64,000 nucleotides of DNA. It comes from Paenibacillus thiaminolyticus (GTDB lineage Bacteria; Bacillota; Bacilli; Paenibacillales; Paenibacillaceae). Position numbers and translations under genes: made by a program. Positions 6,259-14,492 of this stretch are shown here, one piece after another. The notes under the pieces were generated by a model, which worked only from the letters and a program-made list of their open reading frames with translations, ran no database searches and was not told where the DNA came from. The stretch is from positions 4,233,001-4,297,000 of the forward strand of contig NZ_CP041405.1 in assembly GCF_007066085.1 (NCBI RefSeq). The letters are read 5' to 3'. Positions within the stretch are counted from its first letter, which is position 1. Each line of letters opens with the position of its first letter.

Positions 6259-8604
6259 TTAAGAGCTGCACGCTTCGCATTCCTCTACGGTCAGCGCCTG
6301 GCTGCGCACGTAGTAGGTCGATTTCAAGCCGGCCTTCCATGCATGCAGATGCAGGTTAAGGAAATCGACGGCCCGGATATCCGGACGGACGTACAGGTTG
6401 AAGCTCTGGCCTTGGTCGATATGGCGCTGGCGGGCTCCCGTCATACGGATCGACCAGTTCTGATCGAGGCGGAATGCCGTCTTGTAATACCACATCGTCT
6501 TGTCGGACAAGTCCGGCGCCGGATTGGCGATTTTGTACGTGGTCTTCTCCTCATAGCTGAGCAGCTCGTATACCGGATCGATGCTCGCCGTCGAGCCGGC
6601 AATGATCGAGGTGGAGCCGTTCGGCGCGACCGCCATTAGCCAGGCGTTGCGCATCCCGTTCGCCTTGACCTCGGCAGCGAGCTCGTTCCACTGCTCGGTC
6701 GTCACGAAGCGGCCGGGGCGCGTTCCGGTCGTATATTCGCGCTGTTCGAAGTAGCGGCCGTTCTCCCATTCGGACTGAGCGAACAGCGGGTAAGCGCCTT
6801 TTTCCTTCGCCAGTTCCATGCTTGCCCGCACCGCCAAATAATGAATCTGCTCATAGAGGTAGTCGTTGTATTCCACGGCCTCATCCGATTCCCAGGCGAT
6901 GCCTTCCAGCGCAAGCAGATGATGCAGCCCGAAGGTGCCGAGCCCGATCGCGCGATAGCGCCGGTTCGTATGCTGGGCTTGCAGCACTTCGATATTGTTA
7001 ATGTCGATGACGTTGTCGAGCATCCGCACTTGGATCGGCACGAGGCGTTCGAGCACCCGCACGGCGCGTGCCAGATGAATGGAGTTCAGGTTGCAGACGA
7101 CGAAGTCGCCTGGAAGCTTGCTGATGATGATGCGGGCCCCGCCGTCCTCCAGCACCAGCTCTTCCTGCTCGATCGTCGTCGGCGACATATTCTGCATTAT
7201 CTCGGTGCACAGATTGGAGCAGAAGATCATGCCATGCGCCTTGTTCGGATTGGCCCGGTTGGCGGTATCCTTGTAGAACATATAAGGCGTTCCGGTCTCG
7301 AGCTGGGATTTGAGAATACGCTTCATGATGTCGATGGCCGGCAGCGTAATGCGCGAGAGATGGGGGGTCGCCACCGCCTCTGCATACTTCTCGCGGAACT
7401 GCCCCTGGCCTGCCTGCTCGTCATAGAAATCTTCCAGTCCTAGCGGACGGCCGTTCCCGTCGGTCCAGCCCAGTGTCTTCTTCACTTCATGCGGACAGAA
7501 TAGATGCCAGTCTTCGCGCTTTTCGACCGCTTCCATGAACAGATCCGGAATACAGACGCCATGGAAAATATCATGGGCGCGCATGCGCTCGTCGCCGTTA
7601 TTTAATTTGAGATCGAGGAAGGACAGAATGTCCTTGTGGAACACGTCCAGATAGACGGCAATGGCGCCCTTGCGCGTGCCGAGCTGGTCGACGCTCACCG
7701 CGGTGTTGTTCAGCTGGCGGATCCAAGGAATGACGCCGGAGCTCGTATTTTTGTGGCCGCGAATATCGGAGCCGCGCGCCCGCACTTTCCCGAGATAGAC
7801 GCCGATGCCGCCGCCCATCTTGCTCAGCCGGGCCACGTCGGTATTCGAATCGAAGATACCTTCCAGCGAGTCATCCACCGTGTCGATGAAGCAGCTCGAC
7901 AATTGGCCGGCGACCTTCTTGCCCGCGTTCGCCATTGTCGGCGTCGCGGCAGTCATATAGAGATTGCTCATCGCCCAATATGCTTCCTTGGCCAGCTCAA
8001 CCCGGCGCTCCTCCGGTTCCTGATGCATCAGGTACATGGCGATGATCATATAGCGCTCCTGCGGCAGCTCCATCGTGCGCCCTTCGAAATCAACGGCCAA
8101 ATACCGCTCCGCGAGAGTAAGCAGCCCGATATAGTCGAACAGCTCGTCGCAGGCCGGATCGATCGCCTGGCCCAGCTCGCGAATCTGATCGGGCGTATAG
8201 GCCTCCAGCAGCTCCTGACGGTAGATGCCGATATCGGCCAGCTGCTTAATCAGCTTGTAGAAGTCGCCATACGGGCGATCGGCGTACGCCTTGTAGCTGC
8301 GGTGCAAAGCCGCTTCCTTATACAGCTTCGTCAACAGGGCGCGCGCCGCGACAAACTTCCACTTCGGCTCCTCGACGGAGACCAGCTCCAATGCGGTCAT
8401 GATGCAAGCCTGCGTGATGTCGGATGCCTGAACATGGCTGTGACGAAGCTTGGCCAGGACGCCCCGGTGCCAGCGTTCCCGGTCCAGCTCCGGGTAAGCG
8501 CCCATGATGCGCTCGCCATAACGCATGATGCGCTCCGCGTCGAACGCGAGCGAGCGATTATTCGGTTTGTGTACGGTCTGAACAGTATGATTGGTGGTTA
8601 GCAT
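6259..8604 (-). CDS. nrdA: Ribonucleoside-diphosphate reductase alpha subunit
   Basis: The 781-residue catalytic subunit that reduces ribonucleoside diphosphates. Residues 8-95 form an ATP-cone-like N-terminus. The barrel shows ATPTMANAG, the active-site Cys in QLSSCFIDT, the second Cys region with FCSNLCTEI, and the NLNSIHLA strand. The C-terminus ends EECEACSS, the CxxC tail that passes electrons from thioredoxin or glutaredoxin. A GAGGAGG site lies 7 bp before the ATG. It is transcribed from a promoter about 0.5 kb upstream through a cobalamin riboswitch and a terminator, so B12 should repress it. Confidence 0.95.
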   Translation of the reverse strand: MLTTNHTVQTVHKPNNRSLAFDAERIMRYGERIMGAYPELDRERWHRGVLAKLRHSHVQASDITQACIMTALELVSVEEPKWKFVAARALLTKLYKEAALHRSYKAYADRPYGDFYKLIKQLADIGIYRQELLEAYTPDQIRELGQAIDPACDELFDYIGLLTLAERYLAVDFEGRTMELPQERYMIIAMYLMHQEPEERRVELAKEAYWAMSNLYMTAATPTMANAGKKVAGQLSSCFIDTVDDSLEGIFDSNTDVARLSKMGGGIGVYLGKVRARGSDIRGHKNTSSGVIPWIRQLNNTAVSVDQLGTRKGAIAVYLDVFHKDILSFLDLKLNNGDERMRAHDIFHGVCIPDLFMEAVEKREDWHLFCPHEVKKTLGWTDGNGRPLGLEDFYDEQAGQGQFREKYAEAVATPHLSRITLPAIDIMKRILKSQLETGTPYMFYKDTANRANPNKAHGMIFCSNLCTEIMQNMSPTTIEQEELVLEDGGARIIISKLPGDFVVCNLNSIHLARAVRVLERLVPIQVRMLDNVIDINNIEVLQAQHTNRRYRAIGLGTFGLHHLLALEGIAWESDEAVEYNDYLYEQIHYLAVRASMELAKEKGAYPLFAQSEWENGRYFEQREYTTGTRPGRFVTTEQWNELAAEVKANGMRNAWLMAVAPNGSTSIIAGSTASIDPVYELLSYEEKTTYKIANPAPDLSDKTMWYYKTAFRLDQNWSIRMTGARQRHIDQGQSFNLYVRPDIRAVDFLNLHLHAWKAGLKSTYYVRSQALTVEECEACSS

Positions 8605-8629
8605 CCGTATTCCTCCTCGAAAAAGAGCA

Positions 8630-8671
8630 ATAAAAATAGCCGTCCCTTCGCGAGAACAGCTCAGGACGGCA
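8630..8671 (-). terminator. Riboswitch-controlled terminator before nrdA
   Basis: On the minus strand a GCCGTCC...GGGACGGC hairpin is followed by TATTTTTATT, about 25 bp before the nrdA ribosome binding site. It lies downstream of the cobalamin riboswitch and is the probable expression platform that stops transcription when B12 is bound. Confidence 0.75.
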
Positions 8672-8843
8672 TGGCAAAGCCGTATGTATCCGGGGGCTTC
8701 TTATCATGGCGGCTGTGCATCACTAGGACAAGGCGCAGCTCCCCCCTCTAACCACGCAGCTGCAATCGCCCGCCGAAGGCGGTAACAGCGCAGCGCGCGG
8801 CCTGAACACGTTCCCTATTCCGCGTAGGGTAATGAATGTGCGG

Positions 8844-9096
8844 CGATACAGGCAGGTCTCCTGGCTCGAAGCCGAATACCTCGGCAGCCTTCCCGGGACA
8901 TTCGTCCCAGTGGACATAGAAAAGGCCGCTCTCTACAGAGCGCCTGTTCTGTCGGGTACTTGCTGCCGGAACGGAGAGGACCGATGTTCCGGCAGCGCTT
9001 CTTACAGTGGCGGGACCGCGACGGATTCGCACCGTCTTCCCTATTAAGCCGGGGCCCGACGCGCATCGCTTTTGTCGAACCGCAGCACCTGTATCG
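8844..9096 (-). promoter_or_regulatory. Cobalamin riboswitch of nrdAB
   Basis: A full adenosylcobalamin aptamer on the minus strand. P1 pairs CGATACAGG (9088-9096) with CCTGTATCG (8844-8852). The core has GGGAA, GGTGCGAATCC and GGTCCCGCCACTGTAA, followed by the B12 box GCCAGGAGACCTGCC near 8851-8866. It sits between the nrd promoter and nrdA with a terminator hairpin at 8639-8670. The expected effect is that B12 shuts off this B12-independent reductase, as known for class I nrd operons in Streptomyces that also have a B12-dependent enzyme. Confidence 0.95.
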
Positions 9097-9098
9097 TT

Positions 9099-9140
9099 CA
9101 ATATGTTGTTATACTCATGATAATATACTACAACATATTG
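9099..9140. promoter_or_regulatory. Two NrdR boxes
   Basis: CAATATGTTG at 9099-9108 and its inverse CAACATATTG at 9131-9140 both fit the NrdR consensus (core CwATATwG-type palindrome). They start 32 bp apart, the three-turn spacing known for NrdR boxes. They cover the promoter spacer and the region just downstream of the -10, so binding of the ATP-cone repressor NrdR should block initiation. Confidence 0.85.
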
Positions 9141-9150
9141 GGTAAGTAAA
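9122..9150 (-). promoter_or_regulatory. nrdAB promoter
   Basis: Minus strand: -35 TTTACT (9145-9150), 17-bp spacer, -10 TATATT (9122-9127). One NrdR box fills most of the spacer and the other lies at about +10. The transcript would carry a leader of about 500 nt that holds the riboswitch. Confidence 0.75.
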
Positions 9151-9296
9151 TAGGTTTCAGGTGATATTCCTCATAAGAAAATGACAGGATTTGAGACAAT
9201 TCCGAGGGCTGTCCGGACCTTAAAAATGTTCGGGATCGGAGAGGTCCGCTCCCGCACTTGAACGGCAGCGGCGGATTGGGGCGAAGATAATGCAAG

Positions 9297-9326
9297 CAGG
9301 CGAGGCCGCTGGTGCGGCCCCGCCTG
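9297..9326 (-). terminator. Hairpin after namA
   Basis: A 13-bp stem with one mismatch (CAGGCGAGGCCGC against GCGGCCCCGCCTG) and a TGGT loop, 42 bp beyond the namA stop. The following T tract on the minus strand is poor, so this is a weak or non-canonical terminator. The remaining sequence between 9151 and 9296 holds nothing I can name. Confidence 0.5.
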
Positions 9327-9367
9327 GAATAAGTGAGATTCAAGATGCAATGATTATTATAAATGGA

Positions 9368-10378
9368 TTACCAGCCGCGATCGTATTGCTTCGGCGGAGC
9401 GAGTTCCTGGCGCAATTGCTTCGCAGCCTGGCGCGGCCAGTACGGATCCCGCAGCAGCTCGCGGCCGAGGAAGATGAGATCGGCCCGGCCATTGCGGACA
9501 ATCTCTTCCGCCAAGGACGGTTCGGTAATCAGCCCGACGGCACCGGTCGCGATGCCGGCTGATTGGCGGATCGCATGCGCATATTGGACCTGATAACCCG
9601 GGTACGCTTCGACCCGATGAGGGACGACCCCGCCCGAGCTGCAGTCGATCAGGTCGACGCCCTGGTCCTTCATTCGCCGCGCATAGTCAATGTATGCCTC
9701 GATCACGTTGCCGCCTTCGGCATATTCATTGGCCGAGATGCGTACGAACAGCGGCTTCGACCACGTGATGCGCACCGCTTCAATCACTTCGCTCAAGAAG
9801 CGGTAGCGGGCGTCGGCGCTGCCGCCGTAGCTGTCGGTCCGCTGGTTCGTGAGCGGGGACAGGAACTGGTTGATCAAATACCCGTGCGCGCCGTGAATCT
9901 CGATGACGTCGAATCCGGCTTCCTCCGCCCGCCGCGCGGCGTCGGCGAATGCTTTGATCGTCTTGCGGATGTCCTCCAGCGTCATCTCCTCCGGCGTCTC
10001 ATAGGCTTCGCTGAAGCGAAGCGCCGAAGGGGCGATGATCCCGGGGACGGTTGCTTTGCGCCCGGCGTGGGCGAGCTGAATCCCGATCTTGCCGCCGTGC
10101 GCGTGGACCATGTCGGTCAGGCGGCGGAGTCCGTCTACATGCTCGTCGCTCCAAATGCCCAGATCCTGCGCGCTGATGCGTCCGCCAGGGGTGACGGCGG
10201 TGGCCTCGATCATGATCAGGCCGACTTGTCCGACGGCACGGGACGTATAGTGGACCAGATGCCAATCGTTGACCATCCCGTCCTCATTGTGGCAAGAGTA
10301 CATGCACATCGGCGACATCACGATACGATTCGGTATCGTCACCCCGCGTAACGTTAGCGGTTCAAATAATTGGGGCAT
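9368..10378 (-). CDS. namA: NADPH dehydrogenase NamA (old yellow enzyme, YqjM type)
   Basis: A 336-residue FMN ene-reductase. The classical YqjM features are present: SPMCMYS with the redox-tuning Cys26 and Tyr28, QLAHAGRKA, the [17 protein letters not shown] active-site helix with the substrate-binding His pair, RTDSYGG, and C-terminal [19 protein letters not shown] for FMN phosphate binding and the dimer Arg finger. It reduces activated C=C bonds and some nitro compounds and is usually linked to electrophile stress. GGAGGG lies 6 bp before the ATG. It is a single-gene unit. Confidence 0.93.
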   Translation of the reverse strand: MPQLFEPLTLRGVTIPNRIVMSPMCMYSCHNEDGMVNDWHLVHYTSRAVGQVGLIMIEATAVTPGGRISAQDLGIWSDEHVDGLRRLTDMVHAHGGKIGIQLAHAGRKATVPGIIAPSALRFSEAYETPEEMTLEDIRKTIKAFADAARRAEEAGFDVIEIHGAHGYLINQFLSPLTNQRTDSYGGSADARYRFLSEVIEAVRITWSKPLFVRISANEYAEGGNVIEAYIDYARRMKDQGVDLIDCSSGGVVPHRVEAYPGYQVQYAHAIRQSAGIATGAVGLITEPSLAEEIVRNGRADLIFLGRELLRDPYWPRQAAKQLRQELAPPKQYDRGW

Positions 10379-10497
10379 GGCTATCCCTCCAAAGAATCAT
10401 GTTCGAGATTGTATTTCCCAATTCCATTATACCCCTCCAAGTATGCAGGAACAAATCGACCGTTCACGTCGAAGGATATTCCTTGATGCAGCAATGA

Positions 10498-11427
10498 TTA
10501 CGGCGTGTGATTCCGCAGCCAAGAGAGGCAGTCAGATGTAACCTCATCCCGGTTCTTCTCATTCAGGAGCTCATGCCGCGCCTCCGGGTACAAAATGCAC
10601 TCAACCTCGCGGATCCCGAGCTCGCGATACATCTCAGCCAGCCGCCGTATGCCCTTGCCGTATTGGCCGACCGGATCGCGATCGCCAGCAATGAGCATCA
10701 CCGGCAGCTCCTTCGGTATGGCCTGCATCGTCTCGGGGCGATGAATGTCCTGCAGCAGCCTGAATAAGTCCCGGTAAAAGCCAATTGTGCTCAAAAATCC
10801 GCATTCCGGGTCGGCCACGTACTTATCGACTTCCTGTTCATCCCGGCTCAACCAGTCGAAGGAGGTTCGGCTCGGCCGGAACGTACGGTTGAAGCCGCCG
10901 AATGCCATGTTGTCAATCATTTTGCTGCGGTGGCGGGAGCCGCGAGCGGAGGCAATCAGCTTCGTCAGCGCGACTCCGGCGTACAATTCGCGTCCCCGCG
11001 GCCCGTTGGTGCCGCACAGAATGACGCCGTTTATTTTATCGCCGTGCTCCGCAATATATTTCTGGGCCAGAAAGGAGCCCATGCTGTGCGCGAACAGAAA
11101 TACCGGCAGCCCGGCCTGCTCAGACTGAATGATCTCGGTCAATTGCGCCATATTGCGGACCATCCATGTAAAGCCGTCTTCGCCGACATAGCCGAGGTCT
11201 TCGGGCCGTTCCGCGGTCCGGCCATGCCCGCGGTGGTCGTTGGCGTAGACAACGTAGCCCGCCTCCGTCAGCGCTTCAGCGAAGCGGCTGTAGCGTCGGG
11301 CCGTCTCGGTCATGCCGTGGGCAATCTGAATGACCCCGCGCACGGGCTGCCCTTCTTCCGGATCCCAGCGGTACACATGGACGCGAACGCCCTCCGGGTC
11401 GGTGAACGTGAACGTATTGGATAACAT
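10498..11427 (-). CDS. Alpha/beta hydrolase, monoglyceride lipase / lysophospholipase type
   Basis: A 309-residue cytoplasmic hydrolase of the Hydrolase_4 group. The oxyanion segment is IAHGMTETARRY, the nucleophile elbow is FAHSMGS (Ser about residue 115), the acid is in IAGDRDPVG, and the His is in PEARHELLNE. A cap domain lies between residues 140 and 220. It resembles the Bacillus YtpA/PldB group, but the substrate cannot be told from sequence. GGGAGG precedes the ATG by 9 bp. It lies 119 bp upstream of namA on the same strand and could be cotranscribed. Confidence 0.85.
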   Translation of the reverse strand: MLSNTFTFTDPEGVRVHVYRWDPEEGQPVRGVIQIAHGMTETARRYSRFAEALTEAGYVVYANDHRGHGRTAERPEDLGYVGEDGFTWMVRNMAQLTEIIQSEQAGLPVFLFAHSMGSFLAQKYIAEHGDKINGVILCGTNGPRGRELYAGVALTKLIASARGSRHRSKMIDNMAFGGFNRTFRPSRTSFDWLSRDEQEVDKYVADPECGFLSTIGFYRDLFRLLQDIHRPETMQAIPKELPVMLIAGDRDPVGQYGKGIRRLAEMYRELGIREVECILYPEARHELLNEKNRDEVTSDCLSWLRNHTP

Positions 11428-12272
11428 ATAGAACGCCTCCCGTAATGGATCGGCGATAAGCTGCGGCGGCAGGGGAGCAGCCAGCAGCCTATTGCCGGTT
11501 CGTCAGGTCCGCTTCTCTCGTTGCGCTCAAGGGACCTTATATCATTATCTTCCATTATATCTTCGGACAGGGAAGGAAATCCATGATTCTGATTCGTGCG
11601 CATTCTCTGATTGCGGTTTTTTGGAGCACTTCTGATACTTGTCGGATGTCTTTCTCACTCCTTTTGCCCAATATCCCATCCGCTCAGTCTTGTTTTCATT
11701 TGTTGTAGCATTACGTATTCTTTTGTGTAGTCTCCCAGTCGTTCAGGTAACATATATTCCTCGAAACAATACCCTACGCTCAATCTCCCACTCGGTCAGG
11801 ATGAAACTATCCGCTCGGTCTGAGCCCGTCTGGTTCGGAACCGCTTGGTCTGAACCTGCTTGGTCTGAACCTGCATAGCCTGAACCTGCTTATTCTGAAA
11901 CTGCTTAGTCTAAAATCATTCGTTTCTGAGCTATGGGGATATCCGTTATAAGAGGGCTAGAGAGGGGTGCTGAGTTTCCTGATCACCGTGAATATATTTT
12001 GATAAGAGATATGTGCGGGATCGAGAGGGTTTCGGGCCTTTCTGAATAACAGTAGGATCGTTCATAGAGGCCTGTATGGTCTATAAAAGGTTACTGGCTC
12101 TCCTGAGCGACGGGAATATTGGTCATAAGAAGCAAATGAAGATGGAGAGGTAATGGAAAAGAGTGGTGATACAGGCGTTGCGGCGCTGAGCGCCTCTTCG
12201 CGGCAGCCCCCAGATGTGATACGATGGTACATAATCGTAACAAGAAATACTGTGCAATCAGGAGGCCTGCCG
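11428..12272. other. 845-bp non-coding, repeat-rich gap
   Basis: No credible gene on either strand. About 11640-11810 contains several copies of a CCCAnnC-G-TCAG-like motif on the minus strand. 11813-11917 is a 15-bp tandem array, and 11935-12130 has diverged plus-strand copies of a CTGA...GGGAATAnnnnTnATAAGAGG motif also found at 45.4-45.95 kb. Its role is unknown. Confidence 0.6.
11813..11917 (+). repeat. 15-bp degenerate tandem repeat, about 7 units
   Basis: Units of the form GCTTGGTCTGAACCT run head to tail: two exact copies at 11843-11872, with diverged copies on both sides (for example GCATAGCCTGAACCT, GCTTATTCTGAAACT). A unit length of 15 keeps an open frame in part, but no start or ribosome binding site supports translation. 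Confidence 0.8.
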
Positions 12273-12764
12273 ATGTTCACACCGAGCCAATATTCCGGTC
12301 AGCCGGATCAGGATTATCCGCTGCTTCATAAGCAGCTTCTCGCCTTAATCGAGGGCGAGCCGAATCTTATCGCCAACCTGGCCAATGCATCGGCCTTGCT
12401 CTGGCAAGGCTTGAAGGATATTAACTGGGCCGGATTCTACTTAATGGACGAGTCCAAGGAAGAACTGGTGCTCGGCCCGTTCCAGGGCTTGCCGGCCTGC
12501 ATCCGCATTCCGTTGGGACGGGGCGTGTGCGGAACCGCCGCCCAGGAGCGGCGAACGCTCGTCGTCCCGGACGTTCACGCCTTCCCGGGCCATATCGCCT
12601 GCGACGCGGCATCCCGTTCCGAGATCGTCGTCCCTATGATGAAGGACGGACGGCTTGTCGGCGTGCTGGATATCGACAGTCCGCTTACGGACCGGTTCCA
12701 GGAGCCGGATCGGGAGGCATTGGAGAAGATGGTCGAAGCCTTGATGAAGGAAGCGGTTCTGTAA
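12273..12764 (+). CDS. msrC: Free methionine-(R)-sulfoxide reductase (GAF domain)
   Basis: A 163-residue single GAF domain protein of the fRMsr family, which reduces free Met-R-O with thioredoxin. The three family cysteines are visible in LPACIRIP, GRGVCGTAA and HIACDAAS, together with INWAGFYL and the GVLDIDSP end strand. The open frame extends 40 codons upstream, but AGGAGG lies 7 bp before the ATG at 12273, which fixes the start. It is followed directly by a terminator, so it is monocistronic. A second sulfoxide repair gene, msrA, is at 46 kb. Confidence 0.93.
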   Translation: MFTPSQYSGQPDQDYPLLHKQLLALIEGEPNLIANLANASALLWQGLKDINWAGFYLMDESKEELVLGPFQGLPACIRIPLGRGVCGTAAQERRTLVVPDVHAFPGHIACDAASRSEIVVPMMKDGRLVGVLDIDSPLTDRFQEPDREALEKMVEALMKEAVL

Positions 12765-12788
12765 TCTCATATTGTAATCGCATATGGG

Positions 12789-12821
12789 CAGCGTGATCCG
12801 GAATGGACGCGCTGTTTTTTT
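12789..12821 (+). terminator. Terminator of the fRMsr gene
   Basis: Stem CAGCGTG...CGCGCTG followed by seven T. Confidence 0.8.
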
Positions 12822-12878
12822 GTGACATGAGGCGAGATTGTGAAGTCGATGCGATATTCATGATTTTGAAATATTTGT

Positions 12879-12918
12879 TGTGATCGTACGCACTCGGCGG
12901 CGCTTTCCCATTTAGTAT
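12879..12918 (+). promoter_or_regulatory. hcp promoter with Fnr-like box
   Basis: TGTGATCGTACGCACT (12879-12894) matches TGTGA-N6-TCACT in 9 of 10 fixed positions. A -10-like TAGTAT is at 12913-12918, placing the box centre near -39 to -41 of the start site, the position used by class II Fnr activation. This is a prediction only; the -10 is imperfect. Confidence 0.4.
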
Positions 12919-12957
12919 GTTGGAAATAGAAATCCATTTTGACAGGGGGAAGCGCGA

Positions 12958-14250
12958 ATGTTCTGTCATCAATGCGAGCAGACGCCGACGGGCGGCTGCC
13001 AGGTTGTCGGAGTGTGCGGCAAGGACGAGACGATTGCCAGTCTACAGGATACAATCGTGTTTGCGTTGAAAGGCATCGCAGCGTATGCGACGCATGCGCG
13101 GCAGTTGGGCTATGTCGATGAAGAAGTTGACGCGATTACGCATGAAGCGCTCTATATGACGTTGACTAACTCCAATTTCAACTTACAGGAGCATCTGGAC
13201 ATGGCGATGAAGGTCGGGGGCGCGGCGATCCGCATTATGGATGTGCTGGATCGGGCCCATACGGAGCATTTCGGCGTTCCTGTGCCGGTTACCGTCCCGC
13301 AGAACAAGATAGAGGGCAAGTCTATCGTCGTGACAGGGCACAACTTGTATGCGCTGGAGGAATTGCTGAAGCAGACGGAGGGCAAGGGCATCAATATTTA
13401 CACCCATTCCGAGATGCTTCCGGCGCACGGCTACCCGGCATTGAAGAAATATCCGCATTTGAAAGGCAATATCGGCAAAGCCTGGTATGACCAGCGCCGT
13501 CTGTTCGAGCAATATCCTGGCGCCATCCTTGCGACGACGAACTGTGTCATGCCGATTAAGGGGACCTATGCCGATCGGTTCTTCTCCTATGACGTGGCCG
13601 GACTCGAGGGCGTGACCAAGATCGTGAACGACGATTTCTCGCCGTTGATCGAGCGTGCGCTGGCGCTGCCTGCGGCGGATGTGGAGAGCGAGCAGACATT
13701 GACGACGGGATACCACCACGAGACGGTGCTCGGGCTGGCGCCGGAAATTATTCAGGCCGTTAAGGATGGCAAGATCAAGCGGTTCTTCGTCATCGCGGGC
13801 TGCGATGCGCCAGGCAAGGGCGGCGAGTATTACCGCGAGCTCGCGACATCGCTGCCGAACGATACCGTTATTTTGACGACCTCTTGCGGGAAGTTCCGGT
13901 TCAATGACGTCGATTACGGTACGGTGGCGGATACGGGCATTCCTCGTTATATCGATCTGGGGCAGTGCAATAATTCCGGCTCCACGGTCAAGATCGCGGC
14001 TGCGCTTGCGGACGCCTTCGGTTGCAGTGTCAACGAACTGCCGGTGTCGATCGTGCTATCGTGGTTCGAGCAGAAGGCGGTTGCGATTTTGCTTGGCTTG
14101 TTCAAGCTGGGCATCCGTGATATTCGCATCGGGCCGAAGCCGCCGGAATTCATCTCGGAAGGCGTGATGAACGTGCTGACCGATCTGTTCGGTCTGAAGC
14201 TTATCGGCGATGCGCAGGAAGATATGAAGGCGATGCTCCGTCTTGCCTAG
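12958..14250 (+). CDS. hcp: Hybrid-cluster protein (hydroxylamine/NO reductase), short form
   Basis: Hcp reduces hydroxylamine and, in enterobacteria, nitric oxide. The N-terminus MFCHQCEQTPTGGCQVVGVC gives the CX2C-X7-C-X5-C ligands of the first iron-sulfur cluster. Hybrid-cluster ligands appear in TTNCVMP, IAGCDAPGKGGEYY, TTSCGKFRFN and LGQCNNSGS. At 430 residues it is about 120 shorter than the enterobacterial protein and lacks the helical insertion after the first cluster, which is the class III architecture. No hcr reductase gene is adjacent, so the electron donor must be elsewhere. The ribosome binding site is AGGGGGA. Terminator at 14294. Confidence 0.93.
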   Translation: MFCHQCEQTPTGGCQVVGVCGKDETIASLQDTIVFALKGIAAYATHARQLGYVDEEVDAITHEALYMTLTNSNFNLQEHLDMAMKVGGAAIRIMDVLDRAHTEHFGVPVPVTVPQNKIEGKSIVVTGHNLYALEELLKQTEGKGINIYTHSEMLPAHGYPALKKYPHLKGNIGKAWYDQRRLFEQYPGAILATTNCVMPIKGTYADRFFSYDVAGLEGVTKIVNDDFSPLIERALALPAADVESEQTLTTGYHHETVLGLAPEIIQAVKDGKIKRFFVIAGCDAPGKGGEYYRELATSLPNDTVILTTSCGKFRFNDVDYGTVADTGIPRYIDLGQCNNSGSTVKIAAALADAFGCSVNELPVSIVLSWFEQKAVAILLGLFKLGIRDIRIGPKPPEFISEGVMNVLTDLFGLKLIGDAQEDMKAMLRLA

Positions 14251-14293
14251 ATGGTGAATGGGGTAAAGTATTTATGGAGTTAATCGATTGCGG

Positions 14294-14319
14294 CGCGGTC
14301 CCTGAAGGGGCCGCGTTTT
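14294..14319 (+). terminator. hcp terminator
   Basis: Stem CGCGGTCC / GGGGCCGCG with a short loop and TTTTG tract, 43 bp after the hcp stop. Confidence 0.65.
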
Positions 14320-14492
14320 GTTGTTCCGCACGCTTTGCCGCGGCTTCGAAATGCGACGCCATGCCGAAGCTTCTTTTTGAGCCAAATGTGATATCCGCTA
14401 TAGACTCCCGAGGAGCCTTCCGCTACGGTAAGCAGTGGCATGCCGGGCCGATGACCGGCAAGCACATGCAATCAGCAGAAGGAGCTGCAAGG

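Noticed and set aside
7636..8601. 321-codon plus-strand open frame opposite nrdA
   Set aside because: Shadow of nrdA in GC-rich sequence with no family features.
11813..11917. Possible CRISPR array
   Set aside because: Units are 15 bp, contiguous, with no unique spacers, and no cas genes are near.
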